Below are positions 1-7,552 of a stretch of 64,000 nucleotides of DNA, piece by piece. Source of the stretch: an uncultured Alteromonadaceae bacterium (GTDB lineage Bacteria; Pseudomonadota; Gammaproteobacteria; Enterobacterales; Alteromonadaceae); contig CANNDC010000003.1 in NCBI GenBank assembly GCA_947503265.1, positions 1 through 64,000 on the forward strand. Reading direction: 5' to 3'. The notes under the pieces were generated by a model that searched no databases, had not been told where the DNA came from, and saw only the letters and a list, made by a program, of their open reading frames with translations. Numbering within the stretch: position 1 is the first letter of the stretch; the number at the start of each line of letters is the position of its first letter. The translations under genes were made by a program, and so were the position numbers.

Positions 1-249
1 AGATTCGACACCTTTATCAAAACGGGTAACTCTCTACTTTTCAAGAAGATATGTCAGATCTAGTCGGAACTAATACATATAAGCCGAGTGTTGAATCGTT
101 TAAAACCAGTATCTGTAGCCTACCTTAAATTTTTAATGTTTGCATGTATGACAGTTTTTGTGACAACTTACTTTTAAGTTTATTTTTTAAACAGTTTAAT
201 AGCAAACAACACATTTTTAGAAACTTCGATTCTCAAATTAAAAATATGT

Positions 250-1185
250 TTATTTGACTTTTACTGTCCAGTTGCCACCAATATCTTCTATTGAGTATGA
301 ATATTGGTATCCATTACAAGCCAATGTGAAATCGCCACTCCAGCTAACACTTAACAACTTATCTACCGTATCGCATGTATACCCGCTGGCTATAACTAGC
401 GCTTGTGCAACCTCTTCTTGAGTAACTGCTTTGTTGACACTAGAATTGAGTTGCATGGGACTAATTTTCCTTTCTTGCTTCTCTATGCTTTTCTTTCTCA
501 ATTCTTCCAAGTCTGCTTGCTTTTGAGCAATTGCTTTTGATACTTTTTTTTCTTTCTCTAACTCAGCTCTCTCTTGTTCTATAAGCCTTTCTAATTGTTC
601 CAACTCATTTTCTTTTTTTGCTAACTCAGAATTCTTTTTCTCTTTATTCGCTTCTATATATGTGCTTATTTTCTCCTTATTGGATTCAATTTTTGCTATA
701 GACTTTTCTATGCGTAAAAACAATTCATCATAACTGGTTAGCCCAAAGTAATAGCTCTTATTTACTACACCTAACTCAACTTTCGCGAGAAACTCATGAA
801 ATGGTTCTTTGCGCTCAAGCCATGCACTATGCCGATAACTTAGATAATTGTATTCAAGCCTAGAAAACTCTTTGATAATGTCCTCTTTGAGATTTTCAAT
901 AGAACAAGACTGTTTGTACTTGCCATAATTCTCGTTCCATATCCGTGAGTTAGGACCAAAACGTTTCACAAACAGTGATAGTGCATTTACACTATTGAGC
1001 AACTTTTTAAGTTCAACATAGCTTTTAACTTCATCAAGGCTTTGATTTTGCAATTTTTCTGAAATTACTAAATATTTGGGAAATTCGGAAACTGTGACTT
1101 TGAACAGCACATCCCTTTTCAATTTGGTACAAGCGAGGGCATTGAAGCTAGAAATAACGAGTAATATAAAAAGTAATGTTTTCAA
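250..1185 (-). CDS. Secreted coiled-coil protein of unknown function
   Basis: I do not recognise this 311-residue protein. The first 19 or so residues form a typical signal peptide ending near ALA-C, so it is probably exported, possibly as a lipoprotein. Residues about 165-245 are very rich in Lys, Glu and Gln with heptad-like spacing and should form a long coiled coil. The last 45 residues form a small compact block with two cysteines, a tryptophan pair and a tyrosine-rich strand ending in VKVK. Start: a TTG with an AAGGA Shine-Dalgarno about 7 nt upstream. It stands alone next to a serine recombinase in a gene-poor stretch, which suggests accessory DNA. Function is unknown. Confidence 0.7.
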   Translation of the reverse strand: MKTLLFILLVISSFNALACTKLKRDVLFKVTVSEFPKYLVISEKLQNQSLDEVKSYVELKKLLNSVNALSLFVKRFGPNSRIWNENYGKYKQSCSIENLKEDIIKEFSRLEYNYLSYRHSAWLERKEPFHEFLAKVELGVVNKSYYFGLTSYDELFLRIEKSIAKIESNKEKISTYIEANKEKKNSELAKKENELEQLERLIEQERAELEKEKKVSKAIAQKQADLEELRKKSIEKQERKISPMQLNSSVNKAVTQEEVAQALVIASGYTCDTVDKLLSVSWSGDFTLACNGYQYSYSIEDIGGNWTVKVK

Positions 1186-1298
1186 CGCAAATCCTTTTAC
1201 TGTAATTCGAAGTTTGATTGCAAATCTGGCGAGTTTAATATTTTGGTGTTAAACACACTTATGCCGCTTCAAGACAATTTCGTTACGAATTTAAAATA

Positions 1299-1847
1299 TC
1301 ATGACGCAAGGTATTTGTACAAAGTCGATTGACCAATGTTTAGTTGTTTCGCAACTTGAGCTTTCGGCATGCCATCTGATATGAGTGATTTAGCCAATTT
1401 TATAACACTAGGATCTATAGATTTTCTTCCTTTGTATTTGCCTTGAGCTTTTGCTCGTTCAATTCCAATGGCTTGACGTTCTAAAAGCAAATCTCGCTCC
1501 ATCTTGGCTGCTGCTGTAAGTATGGTAAATACCATCTCACCTGCTGGTGTCCTAATATCAATGCCCAAATTATCAATAATTAGCGATATGTCACGTTTTT
1601 TTAGGTCCTCAGCTACTTCTAATACCTCAGCTGTATTTCTTCCTATTCTTGAAACTTCTCGAACTATTAGCGTATCTCCCGCTCTTAGTTCATCCACCAG
1701 CTTTTTAAACTTTGGTCTATCTAATGTCTTACCCGTAAATTGCTCTGAAACAATGTAATCATGTTTGTGTTTATTAGCTAGAAAATCTGCTTGTTGTTGA
1801 ACGTTCTGATCTGTCGTACTGGTTCTACAATAAATATATGTTGTCAC
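1299..1847 (-). CDS. Serine recombinase (resolvase/invertase family)
   Basis: This 182-residue protein is a small serine site-specific recombinase of the Hin/Gin/Tn3-resolvase type. The N-terminal catalytic domain carries YCRTSTTDQ, with Arg8 and the nucleophile Ser10, and the second arginine motif SRIGRN near residue 68. A long helix containing AAKMERDLLLERQ follows. A short C-terminal helix-turn-helix (about 140-180, MPKAQVAKQLNIGQSTLYKYL) should bind the crossover site. Length is normal for the family and the motifs look intact. The start is a GTG preceded by AGAGAA. No invertible segment or paired crossover sites were identified nearby, so whether it acts as resolvase or invertase is not known. 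It marks this end of the window as mobile or accessory DNA. Confidence 0.9.
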   Translation of the reverse strand: MTTYIYCRTSTTDQNVQQQADFLANKHKHDYIVSEQFTGKTLDRPKFKKLVDELRAGDTLIVREVSRIGRNTAEVLEVAEDLKKRDISLIIDNLGIDIRTPAGEMVFTILTAAAKMERDLLLERQAIGIERAKAQGKYKGRKSIDPSVIKLAKSLISDGMPKAQVAKQLNIGQSTLYKYLAS

Positions 1848-2225
1848 TTAAAATTCTCTTTAGACTCTAGATATTCGTAGAATAGCATAAAAACACTCTA
1901 TTTGAAGTGGTTTCTTTTAATTAATAGAGATTATTTAAATCTTCTTTTAGGTAGTGACTTAAATGGAAAACGTCCTTCCATAATCAATATTATCTTGATG
2001 TCAATCATTCTGAAAGTAACGGTATATCTTGGAAGCTAATCTAGCATTTTTAAATTTACCCAGTAGTTATTATTACTTTTTCATGTATAACGTCCAATTC
2101 GCTCCCTAAATGCACTATTAATGGTATCCAGTGACTACTATACGAAACAGTTCGACTATACTAACCAATCCAATGAATTTGACGCGGCATTGTTCGAATT
2201 TAGCTCCATGATTTTTAGCTGGTTT
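1848..2225. other. Non-coding stretch, nothing recognised
   Basis: About 380 bases of AT-rich sequence between the recombinase and a tiny membrane-protein gene. I see no open frame with a ribosome-binding site, no RNA gene and no clear inverted repeats. Confidence 0.5.
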
Positions 2226-2432
2226 TCAGTATGTTGCTAGCTTGTAAGCCAGGAACCCAAGCGATATAAAGATCAGGCCTGCTATCTGATTAGTAATTCG
2301 TTTTGGTACAATTCCAGCGTTAGTTAGTGTCACTGTGATTGCTAACGATATGACGTAGCAAACCAGTAAAACTAAAATTAATTGTAAAACGCTTTCTGAT
2401 ACTTCACCCATTGCAACCTTTGCACTTTCCAT
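2226..2432 (-). CDS. Small membrane protein, 68 residues
   Basis: A 68-residue protein with two predicted transmembrane helices (about residues 15-37 and 47-65) joined by a short loop containing VPKRITNQ, which would place the basic loop in the cytoplasm. The ATG is preceded by AGAGAA at a reasonable distance. No family is recognised. It stands alone, flanked by 380 and 520 bases of apparently non-coding DNA. The hydrophobic composition with a basic loop argues for a real small protein. Confidence 0.55.
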   Translation of the reverse strand: MESAKVAMGEVSESVLQLILVLLVCYVISLAITVTLTNAGIVPKRITNQIAGLIFISLGFLAYKLATY

Positions 2433-2949
2433 AATGAATTTCTCTGACTCTTTTAACGAATAGTGTACTTTGTGGATAAAGGGAATTTAAATGACATATT
2501 TTATACACAGGTACCGTAGTAAATAGCGAAAAACATTGGTTTATTCTGTAGGTGTATCGCCCTGAAACTATTGTATTTTTTTGGCTTAATCACATATGTG
2601 CTTGCTAGCTTGTCGAATGGAAGCCGCATCTAACCAACTAAGCACTTCTGACTTCTTCTATTCATTTGGTTTGCAACGATTTTATTAACTCTCGTTTCCT
2701 GCAAGGTGGTATCGATGTTTCACGGGAATTCCTCTTCTGTAATAAAAGGTTCCATTTTTAATTTTTAATTTTTAATTTATAGATAAGGTAATTTCAAAAT
2801 CAATCTGCCACTTTTAAGTTCAATCACTCAATAGTCCTTCAGCTTTCGTTTTGAAACAAGTTTTGTATACTGTTTTGTATACTATATTTGAAGTGAAATT
2901 AGATATATCCATAAAAATCAATCGGATATATAAAGTCTATAAAGGAGAA
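2433..2949. other. Non-coding stretch with short repeats
   Basis: About 520 bases without a credible gene, lying downstream of the tRNA-Arg 3' end. It holds a threefold 7-base repeat (TTTTTAA, about 2755-2778), a tandem TTTTGTATAC repeat (2861-2882), and an 8-base inverted repeat (ATATATCC at 2903-2910 with GGATATAT at 2924-2931) that could terminate or process the tRNA transcript. Confidence 0.5.
2861..2882. repeat. Tandem TTTTGTATAC repeat, possible operator
   Basis: Two exact copies of TTTTGTATAC (2861-2870 and 2873-2882) are spaced by TG. Each contains the palindrome GTATAC, so the pair could bind a dimeric repressor in tandem. No promoter or downstream gene is obvious, so this is only a candidate site. 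Confidence 0.35.
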
Positions 2950-3026
2950 TGGCGCGCCCGGCAGGATTCGAACCTGCAACCCTCGGGTTCGAAGCCCGAT
3001 ACTCTATCCAGTTGAGCTACAAGCGC
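2950..3026 (-). tRNA. tRNA-Arg (anticodon UCG)
   Basis: The minus strand folds into a full cloverleaf of 77 bases with the 3' CCA encoded. The acceptor stem GCGCTTG pairs with CGGGCGC through two G-U pairs. The D stem is GCTC/GAGT. The anticodon stem TCGGG/CCCGA encloses the loop CTTCGAA, giving anticodon TCG, which reads CGA arginine codons. The variable loop is 5 bases and the T arm is GCAGG-TTCGAAT-CCTGC. The discriminator base is G. Confidence 0.95.
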
Positions 3027-3041
3027 GCAGAAGAGGAGGTG

Positions 3042-3069
3042 AATCTACATTAATCGTAAAATTCGTCAA
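3042..3069 (-). promoter_or_regulatory. Sigma-70-like promoter of tRNA-Arg
   Basis: Reading the minus strand, TTGACG (3064-3069) and TAGATT (3042-3047) are separated by 16 bases. The -10 element ends 15 bases before the tRNA 5' end, the expected geometry for a short leader. Confidence 0.6.
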
Positions 3070-3102
3070 GTAGTTCCTACTTTTTTTCTTAAACTAATTA
3101 AT

Positions 3103-3885
3103 TTAATAACCTAATTGAGCCGAAATTTTAGCGGAAGTGTCTAGTAAACGTTGGCCAATATTTTCTGAAATAACCTTGTTGTCTTCCCTTTCCAGACCTT
3201 GATTAATATTCATAGCCGAAACGGTTAAAGAGGCAATGATTTTTCCGTCTGGCTTGCCAATTAGCGTTGAGAAATCGACCACTCCACTCGCATATGAACA
3301 GTTTGCTTGATATACCTCTAAACCGCGAATTTGTGTTAATTGGTCGTGTAAGTCTTTTTGTTGTTCAACATCCATAGCGTTGAAGTCTTGTTCTCTTTGT
3401 AAAATCATTTGTTTAACTTTGTCTGGACTATTCGCCAATAACACCTTACCCGACGTTGTATTCAATGTTGAAAATAAGCTACCTTCCGCAATGTTTAATG
3501 AAACTGGCGACGGACTAGAAGCCTGTACTATCACCATTGTTTGACTTTGGTATAGCATGCATAAATGACAGGACATTCCGAGTTCCACAGCTAAATCTTC
3601 CATGTGAGGGATAGCATAGCGTCTAATTTGATCTACTGGTGCTATTCCACGAGATAAATTGACTAACTTTAATGAAACTTGATAGCGCCCTGAATGATTT
3701 TCTCTGACTAAATATCCCCGGTTTTCTAACCCAACCAACACTCGATAAATTTCGTTTGGATTGCGATTCAGGCCGATTGCTATCTCTGCCTGTGTTTTAG
3801 CGTCAGGCTGATCTGCCAAAAATTCTAAGATATCTAAACACTTATCTACCGCTGGAACCGCATACTTAGGCTTCTGTTGGGTCAT
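3103..3885 (-). CDS. IclR family transcriptional regulator
   Basis: A 260-residue repressor/activator of the IclR family. Residues about 8-70 form the N-terminal winged helix-turn-helix (AEIAIGLNRNPNEIYRVL followed by the wing sequence LENRGYLVRE). Residues about 85-255 form the effector-binding IclR domain, including the strand QTMVIVQASSP and the segment containing TTSGKVLLA. Length is standard. The ATG has GGAA 8 nt upstream. It is divergent from a PhyH-type dioxygenase, the usual arrangement for a local regulator and its target. The shared 203-base spacer holds an AT-only inverted repeat at 3944-3966 that could be its operator. The effector is unknown. Confidence 0.9.
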   Translation of the reverse strand: MTQQKPKYAVPAVDKCLDILEFLADQPDAKTQAEIAIGLNRNPNEIYRVLVGLENRGYLVRENHSGRYQVSLKLVNLSRGIAPVDQIRRYAIPHMEDLAVELGMSCHLCMLYQSQTMVIVQASSPSPVSLNIAEGSLFSTLNTTSGKVLLANSPDKVKQMILQREQDFNAMDVEQQKDLHDQLTQIRGLEVYQANCSYASGVVDFSTLIGKPDGKIIASLTVSAMNINQGLEREDNKVISENIGQRLLDTSAKISAQLGY

Positions 3886-3943
3886 TATTTATTTCCAAAT
3901 CAATTACTTGATTAAAAATTTAGCACAAGACAGTAGGTATTCA

Positions 3944-3966
3944 TATATAAATATTATATTTATATA
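3944..3966. promoter_or_regulatory. AT-rich palindrome between IclR and PhyH genes
   Basis: A perfect inverted repeat with 11-base arms around one central base (TATATAAATAT-T-ATATTTATATA), lying 59 bases before the IclR start and about 120 before the dioxygenase start. The position suits a shared operator, but an A/T-only sequence forms palindromes easily. Confidence 0.35.
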
Positions 3967-4088
3967 AAAATATTTATTGCATTCTCCAAAAATTTGATCC
4001 AGTATTGTTAACAATTTACAGAGACAATAATCTTGATCAAAACTTACCAGCAAATTACTAGCAAAAACCTTGCTGGCAAATTACAGAG

Positions 4089-4868
4089 ATGATGAAAATG
4101 ACAAACTTTAAATTAACACCTCAACAGATTGCAGATTTCCATCGAGATGGTTATTTAATTGTTAGAGGTCTTTATGACTCAGAAGAAGTATCTAGGCTTC
4201 AGGGTAAGGCTTTCAATGATAAAAGTCTTTATAACAATGCTTGGGACCAAAAGGATGCTACTGGCACTGTCAGCAAAGTTAGCCTGTGGCAAGAGCTGGG
4301 TGACGACCTCTATAGTATGTTTGCCCGCGGGCGTCGCATGGTCGAATCAGTAGAGCAGCTATTAGATGAACCGGTTATTCATACAACAACCAAAATCATG
4401 ATGAAAGAACCATTTGTTGGTGGTGCGTGGGAATGGCATCAAGACTATGGATATTGGGCAAATGACAACTTTCATCTCTACCCAAAATTAGTCAGTTGTA
4501 TGATAGCAATTAATAAAGCCACCGAAGAAAACGGCTGTTTGGAAGTGTTAAAAGGTTCACATCACATTGGCCGTATTAACCACAGTAAAACGGGTGACCA
4601 AAAAGGTGCTGACATGGTGTTTGTAGAAGAGGCACTAAAACATCACGAACTGGTGAAGGTAGAACTAGATCCAGGCGATACGTTATTTTTCCACTGCAAC
4701 TTATTGCACAAATCCAACAAGAACTGCTCGTCAGAACCTCGCTGGGCAATGATCTCTGCGTACTGTGCTGAGAGCGCTAAATCATTTAAAGAGAATTCGC
4801 TGAAAACTTACCCACTACACAAAGTGGACGATTCAGCCATATTGAATTGGAAAGATACAGCGGCGTAG
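4089..4868 (+). CDS. Phytanoyl-CoA dioxygenase (PhyH) family protein
   Basis: A 259-residue Fe(II)/2-oxoglutarate-dependent oxygenase of the PhyH family. The metal ligands are visible as H117-x-D119 (in EWHQDYGYW) and H207 (in LLHKSN), with R218 in the position that binds 2-oxoglutarate. Family members hydroxylate small molecules as diverse as phytanoyl-CoA, ectoine and natural-product intermediates, so the substrate cannot be named. Three in-frame ATGs (4089, 4092, 4098) are clustered and I took the first; the third has better spacing to a GAG. The gene faces away from the IclR regulator, which probably controls it. A 7-base inverted repeat (CCAGCAA/TTGCTGG, 4047-4076) lies just before the start. 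Confidence 0.88.
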   Translation: MMKMTNFKLTPQQIADFHRDGYLIVRGLYDSEEVSRLQGKAFNDKSLYNNAWDQKDATGTVSKVSLWQELGDDLYSMFARGRRMVESVEQLLDEPVIHTTTKIMMKEPFVGGAWEWHQDYGYWANDNFHLYPKLVSCMIAINKATEENGCLEVLKGSHHIGRINHSKTGDQKGADMVFVEEALKHHELVKVELDPGDTLFFHCNLLHKSNKNCSSEPRWAMISAYCAESAKSFKENSLKTYPLHKVDDSAILNWKDTAA

Positions 4869-4910
4869 AAACGTAACGTCAATTTATTTAATGTAGCGTG
4901 TACTCAATGG

Positions 4911-4945
4911 GCAACACTGAGTGGATTAGAGCCACTAGGTGTTGC
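4911..4945 (+). terminator. Imperfect hairpin after PhyH gene
   Basis: GCAACAC at the left arm pairs with GTGTTGC at the right, and AGTGG with CCACT inside, with two mismatched positions. It lies about 45 bases after the dioxygenase stop and is followed by TTCATTG rather than a clear T run, so it is a weak terminator candidate between convergent genes. Confidence 0.35.
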
Positions 4946-4969
4946 TTCATTGAAAGGCGTAAAAGCATC

Positions 4970-5347
4970 TTACTTCTCTGAATGCAATCCTATGGTATTT
5001 CCTTCGCAGTCTACCGCAATAGTGCAAAATCCGTATTCACCAATGGACATTTTGGTGCGTTCAATTCGGCCTCCAGCCGCTTCAACTCTTGATTCTTCCA
5101 CAGAACAATCATCACAAACAAAATACACAACCGTGCTGTTGCTACCTGCATTGACTCGATCTGCTTTTACAAGCGCACCGCTAGCCCCAGACTTTTCGTA
5201 ATCAGAGGGAAACGCAAGCATTTGAATATTTTCGTTTGTAGGGTCACCTAATGGTTCCAAGTTAATATCAAAAACTGTTTCATAAAACGCTTTTGCACGT
5301 TGAATATCGCTAACATATATTTCAAACCAACCGATCGGATTATTCAT
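4970..5347 (-). CDS. VOC family (glyoxalase/bleomycin-resistance fold) protein
   Basis: A single-domain VOC protein of about 125 residues. It opens with the conserved sequence NNPIGWFEIYVSDIQRAKAFY and ends with EGNTIGLHSE, the typical first strand-helix and last strand of the fold. The track of conserved residues fits a stand-alone half-module that dimerises. I chose the ATG at 5347 because AAGGA lies 9 nt before it; an upstream GTG in the same frame has no such site. It is convergent with the PhyH gene. Substrate is unknown, as VOC proteins range from isomerases to dioxygenases and binding proteins. Confidence 0.82.
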   Translation of the reverse strand: MNNPIGWFEIYVSDIQRAKAFYETVFDINLEPLGDPTNENIQMLAFPSDYEKSGASGALVKADRVNAGSNSTVVYFVCDDCSVEESRVEAAGGRIERTKMSIGEYGFCTIAVDCEGNTIGLHSEK

Positions 5348-5545
5348 TATTTTTGTCCTTGTTATTTCAGTCACTAAATTCTAGACGACTCTCAGATGTA
5401 TGCTGAATAATTTTCTAGGTTTTTGAGACTTACTTTAATTCGAGCTCAGATCTATTCGGAATTGCCCAGTCGTGAACTGCCGAAATAAGGGTTTTATGAA
5501 ACACAATTGGTAGCAAGTTGCTGCTAATACCTTCGAGACGGTCAA

Positions 5546-5577
5546 GAAAAAAGCCAATGGCTAACAACCATTGGCTT
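5546..5577 (-). terminator. Rho-independent terminator after cytochrome c' gene
   Basis: Ten-base perfect arms AAGCCAATGG (5551-5560) and CCATTGGCTT (5568-5577) with a 7-base loop. On the minus strand the stem is followed by a T-rich run (TTTTTTC), 35 bases after the cytochrome stop. Confidence 0.85.
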
Positions 5578-5611
5578 CTAGTAATAGTTTAATAAATTTT
5601 ACGGAGAAGAA

Positions 5612-6079
5612 TTATTCTGCTTTGTATTTGTCGTGACATCCCTTACATGATTTTAGAACTGCGCCTATCTTGGCTTTAAACTGTCCTTCATTGCCTTCCA
5701 CAGCAGCTTTATTCAGTGCTTTAGCAGCTGCAGTCATGTCTTCTATTTTTGATTGAAAGTCGCTGTAGTTTTCCCAAACCTCTGGCAAAGCTTCGGTCTC
5801 AACATCGAATTTTCTGGTATCGATAGCAAAGTAATCATCCATCATGAGTGAAAGCTGTTCGATGCGCATGGAATTCGTTTTAATTTTCTCTGCATCCATA
5901 GGGATGGCGCCCTTTGCCATTCCACCCAAAGCTCCAACATTGCTTCTAACAAGTTGTAATAGCGCTTGTCTAAATTGCGTGGCAGCTGCTGCTTGTTTCT
6001 CTGACTTCGCTGGTGCTGCGAAGCTCGAAGCACTGAACGCACACGTCGCAGCAACAAGGGTAACAAGTATTTTTTTCAT
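5612..6079 (-). CDS. Cytochrome c' (periplasmic four-helix haem protein)
   Basis: A 155-residue precursor with an N-terminal signal peptide cleaved near SSFA-AP (about residue 21) and a C-terminal haem attachment site C145-K-G-C148-H149, the hallmark placement for cytochrome c' and its relatives. The helical segment starting FRQALLQLVRSN and the GGMAKG element match the family. Such proteins bind NO or shuttle electrons in the periplasm as dimers. The ATG has AAGGA at good spacing. It is transcribed alone, with a strong terminator downstream (5546-5577) and the dnaJ terminator just upstream. Confidence 0.9.
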   Translation of the reverse strand: MKKILVTLVAATCAFSASSFAAPAKSEKQAAAATQFRQALLQLVRSNVGALGGMAKGAIPMDAEKIKTNSMRIEQLSLMMDDYFAIDTRKFDVETEALPEVWENYSDFQSKIEDMTAAAKALNKAAVEGNEGQFKAKIGAVLKSCKGCHDKYKAE

Positions 6080-6153
6080 ATAGGTATTCCTTGGTTCTGT
6101 AGGGTAGACAATAACTTAGCTTGTTTGGATTGTAATGCCAATTAGATTTTTAA

Positions 6154-6197
6154 ATAAAAAAAGGCCTGAGTCCGAAAGCTTTTCGAAATCAGGCCTT
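6154..6197 (-). terminator. Rho-independent terminator after dnaJ
   Basis: Arms AAGGCCTGA (6161-6169) and TCAGGCCTT (6189-6197) are perfectly complementary. Read on the minus strand the stem is followed by seven T, 80 bases past the dnaJ stop. Confidence 0.88.
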
Positions 6198-6277
6198 GGT
6201 AGCCGCTTAGAAATGAGTCCAACTTTTTGGGGTCACTTCAACATTATGTCTCGGCCTTTGTTAACTAAAAATATTCA

Positions 6278-7411
6278 TTAACTAGTCAGGTCATCGAAGA
6301 ATTTTTTCACACCGTCAAAGAAACCTTTTTCCTTTGGACGATATTTACGTGCTTCGTCACCTTTACCCATTGACTCTTCTAACTCATTTAACAGTTCTTT
6401 CTGTTTGGAGTTCAGATTCACTGGAGTTTCAATAACTACGCGGCACATCAAATCACCTACGCTACCACTGCGTACCGACTTCACACCTTTGCCACGCAAT
6501 CTGAACATTTTCCCGGTCTGGGTTTCAGGTGTGATTTTCAATTTCACTTTACCGTCTAGTGTCGGTACTTCTATGTCACCACCTAATGCTGCGCGAGTGA
6601 AGCTTAACGGCACTTCACAATAGAGGTTGTTTCCGTCGCGACTAAAGATTTTATGTTCTTTTACGTGAACCTGAACATATAAATCGCCCGGAGGTGCACC
6701 TGCTTCCCCTGCTTCACCTTCGCCGCTTAAGCGAATTCGATCACCTGTATCAACACCCGCAGGCACTTTTACTGACAATGTTTTGGTTTTTTCTGTTCTA
6801 CCTTGGCCATTACATTCGCGACAGGGATCAGAAATAATCTTGCCGCGTCCAGAACAAGTTGGACAGGTTTGCTGCACAGCAAAGAACCCTTGACGCATTT
6901 GTACTTGACCATTGCCATGACAAGTAGGACAAGTTGTTGGTTTGCTGCCTTTCTTGGCACCCGAACCATCACAGGGTTCACAGGCGACAAGAGTAGGAAC
7001 GCGGATCTCAACGTTTTTACCACGAACAGCTTCTTCCAAGCTCATCTCTAAATTATATCGGAGATCTGAACCTTGTCTTGCTGCAGAACGACGACCGCCA
7101 CGACCACCGCCGCCAAAAATATCACCAAACACATCACCAAAAATGTCGCCAAAATCACCGGCACCAGCACCACCACCTCGATTTGGATCAACACCGGCAT
7201 GGCCATACTGATCATAGGCTGCACGCTTTTGATCATCAGTCAGGATTTCGTGGGCTTCTTGTACCTCTTTAAACTTCTCTTCCATGTCTTTATCGCCCTT
7301 CGTTCTATCAGGGTGATATTTCATGGCGAGGCGTTTATATGCCTTTTTTATTTCGCGCTCTGTGGCACTTTTGCTTACACCAAGCACTTCATAATAGTCT
7401 CGCTTCGACAT
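6278..7411 (-). CDS. dnaJ: Chaperone DnaJ (Hsp40)
   Basis: A full-length 377-residue type I J-protein that delivers unfolded clients to DnaK and stimulates its ATPase. The J domain (1-70) has the essential H33-P-D motif. A Gly/Phe-rich linker (about 77-110) follows. The zinc-binding region has four CxxCxGxG repeats ([32 protein letters not shown]), and the C-terminal substrate-binding domains are complete. It is the last gene of grpE-dnaK-dnaJ, all on the minus strand. A hairpin after dnaK (7481-7516) may reduce readthrough, and I found no sigma-32 site of its own. A strong terminator follows at 6154-6197. Confidence 0.98.
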   Translation of the reverse strand: MSKRDYYEVLGVSKSATEREIKKAYKRLAMKYHPDRTKGDKDMEEKFKEVQEAHEILTDDQKRAAYDQYGHAGVDPNRGGGAGAGDFGDIFGDVFGDIFGGGGRGGRRSAARQGSDLRYNLEMSLEEAVRGKNVEIRVPTLVACEPCDGSGAKKGSKPTTCPTCHGNGQVQMRQGFFAVQQTCPTCSGRGKIISDPCRECNGQGRTEKTKTLSVKVPAGVDTGDRIRLSGEGEAGEAGAPPGDLYVQVHVKEHKIFSRDGNNLYCEVPLSFTRAALGGDIEVPTLDGKVKLKITPETQTGKMFRLRGKGVKSVRSGSVGDLMCRVVIETPVNLNSKQKELLNELEESMGKGDEARKYRPKEKGFFDGVKKFFDDLTS

Positions 7412-7480
7412 ATTGCTTGCTTATCCTTTGTGATGCCAAATCGTCAATTGTTAGACGTTTGGAATGGCTTTATCTAAACG

Positions 7481-7516
7481 AATAAAGGGCGCAGTAAGCA
7501 TAACTTCTGCGCCCAT
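7481..7516 (-). terminator. Hairpin terminator or attenuator between dnaK and dnaJ
   Basis: Eight-base perfect arms GGGCGCAG (7487-7494) and CTGCGCCC (7507-7514) with a 12-base loop. On the minus strand the stem is followed by TTTATTCG. It lies about 37 bases after the dnaK stop and could lower dnaJ expression relative to dnaK. Confidence 0.65.
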
Positions 7517-7552
7517 TCGGGTATTACCTTTGAGTCGGGCTAGGACGAACGC

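Noticed and set aside
1299..2432. Invertible segment controlled by the serine recombinase
   Set aside because: I looked for paired inverted crossover-like sites around the gene and saw none in the window.
7048..7477. Long open frames opposite dnaJ
   Set aside because: They arise from the Gly-rich and CxxCxGxG repeat codons of dnaJ read on the other strand; composition is repetitive and no ribosome-binding site is convincing.
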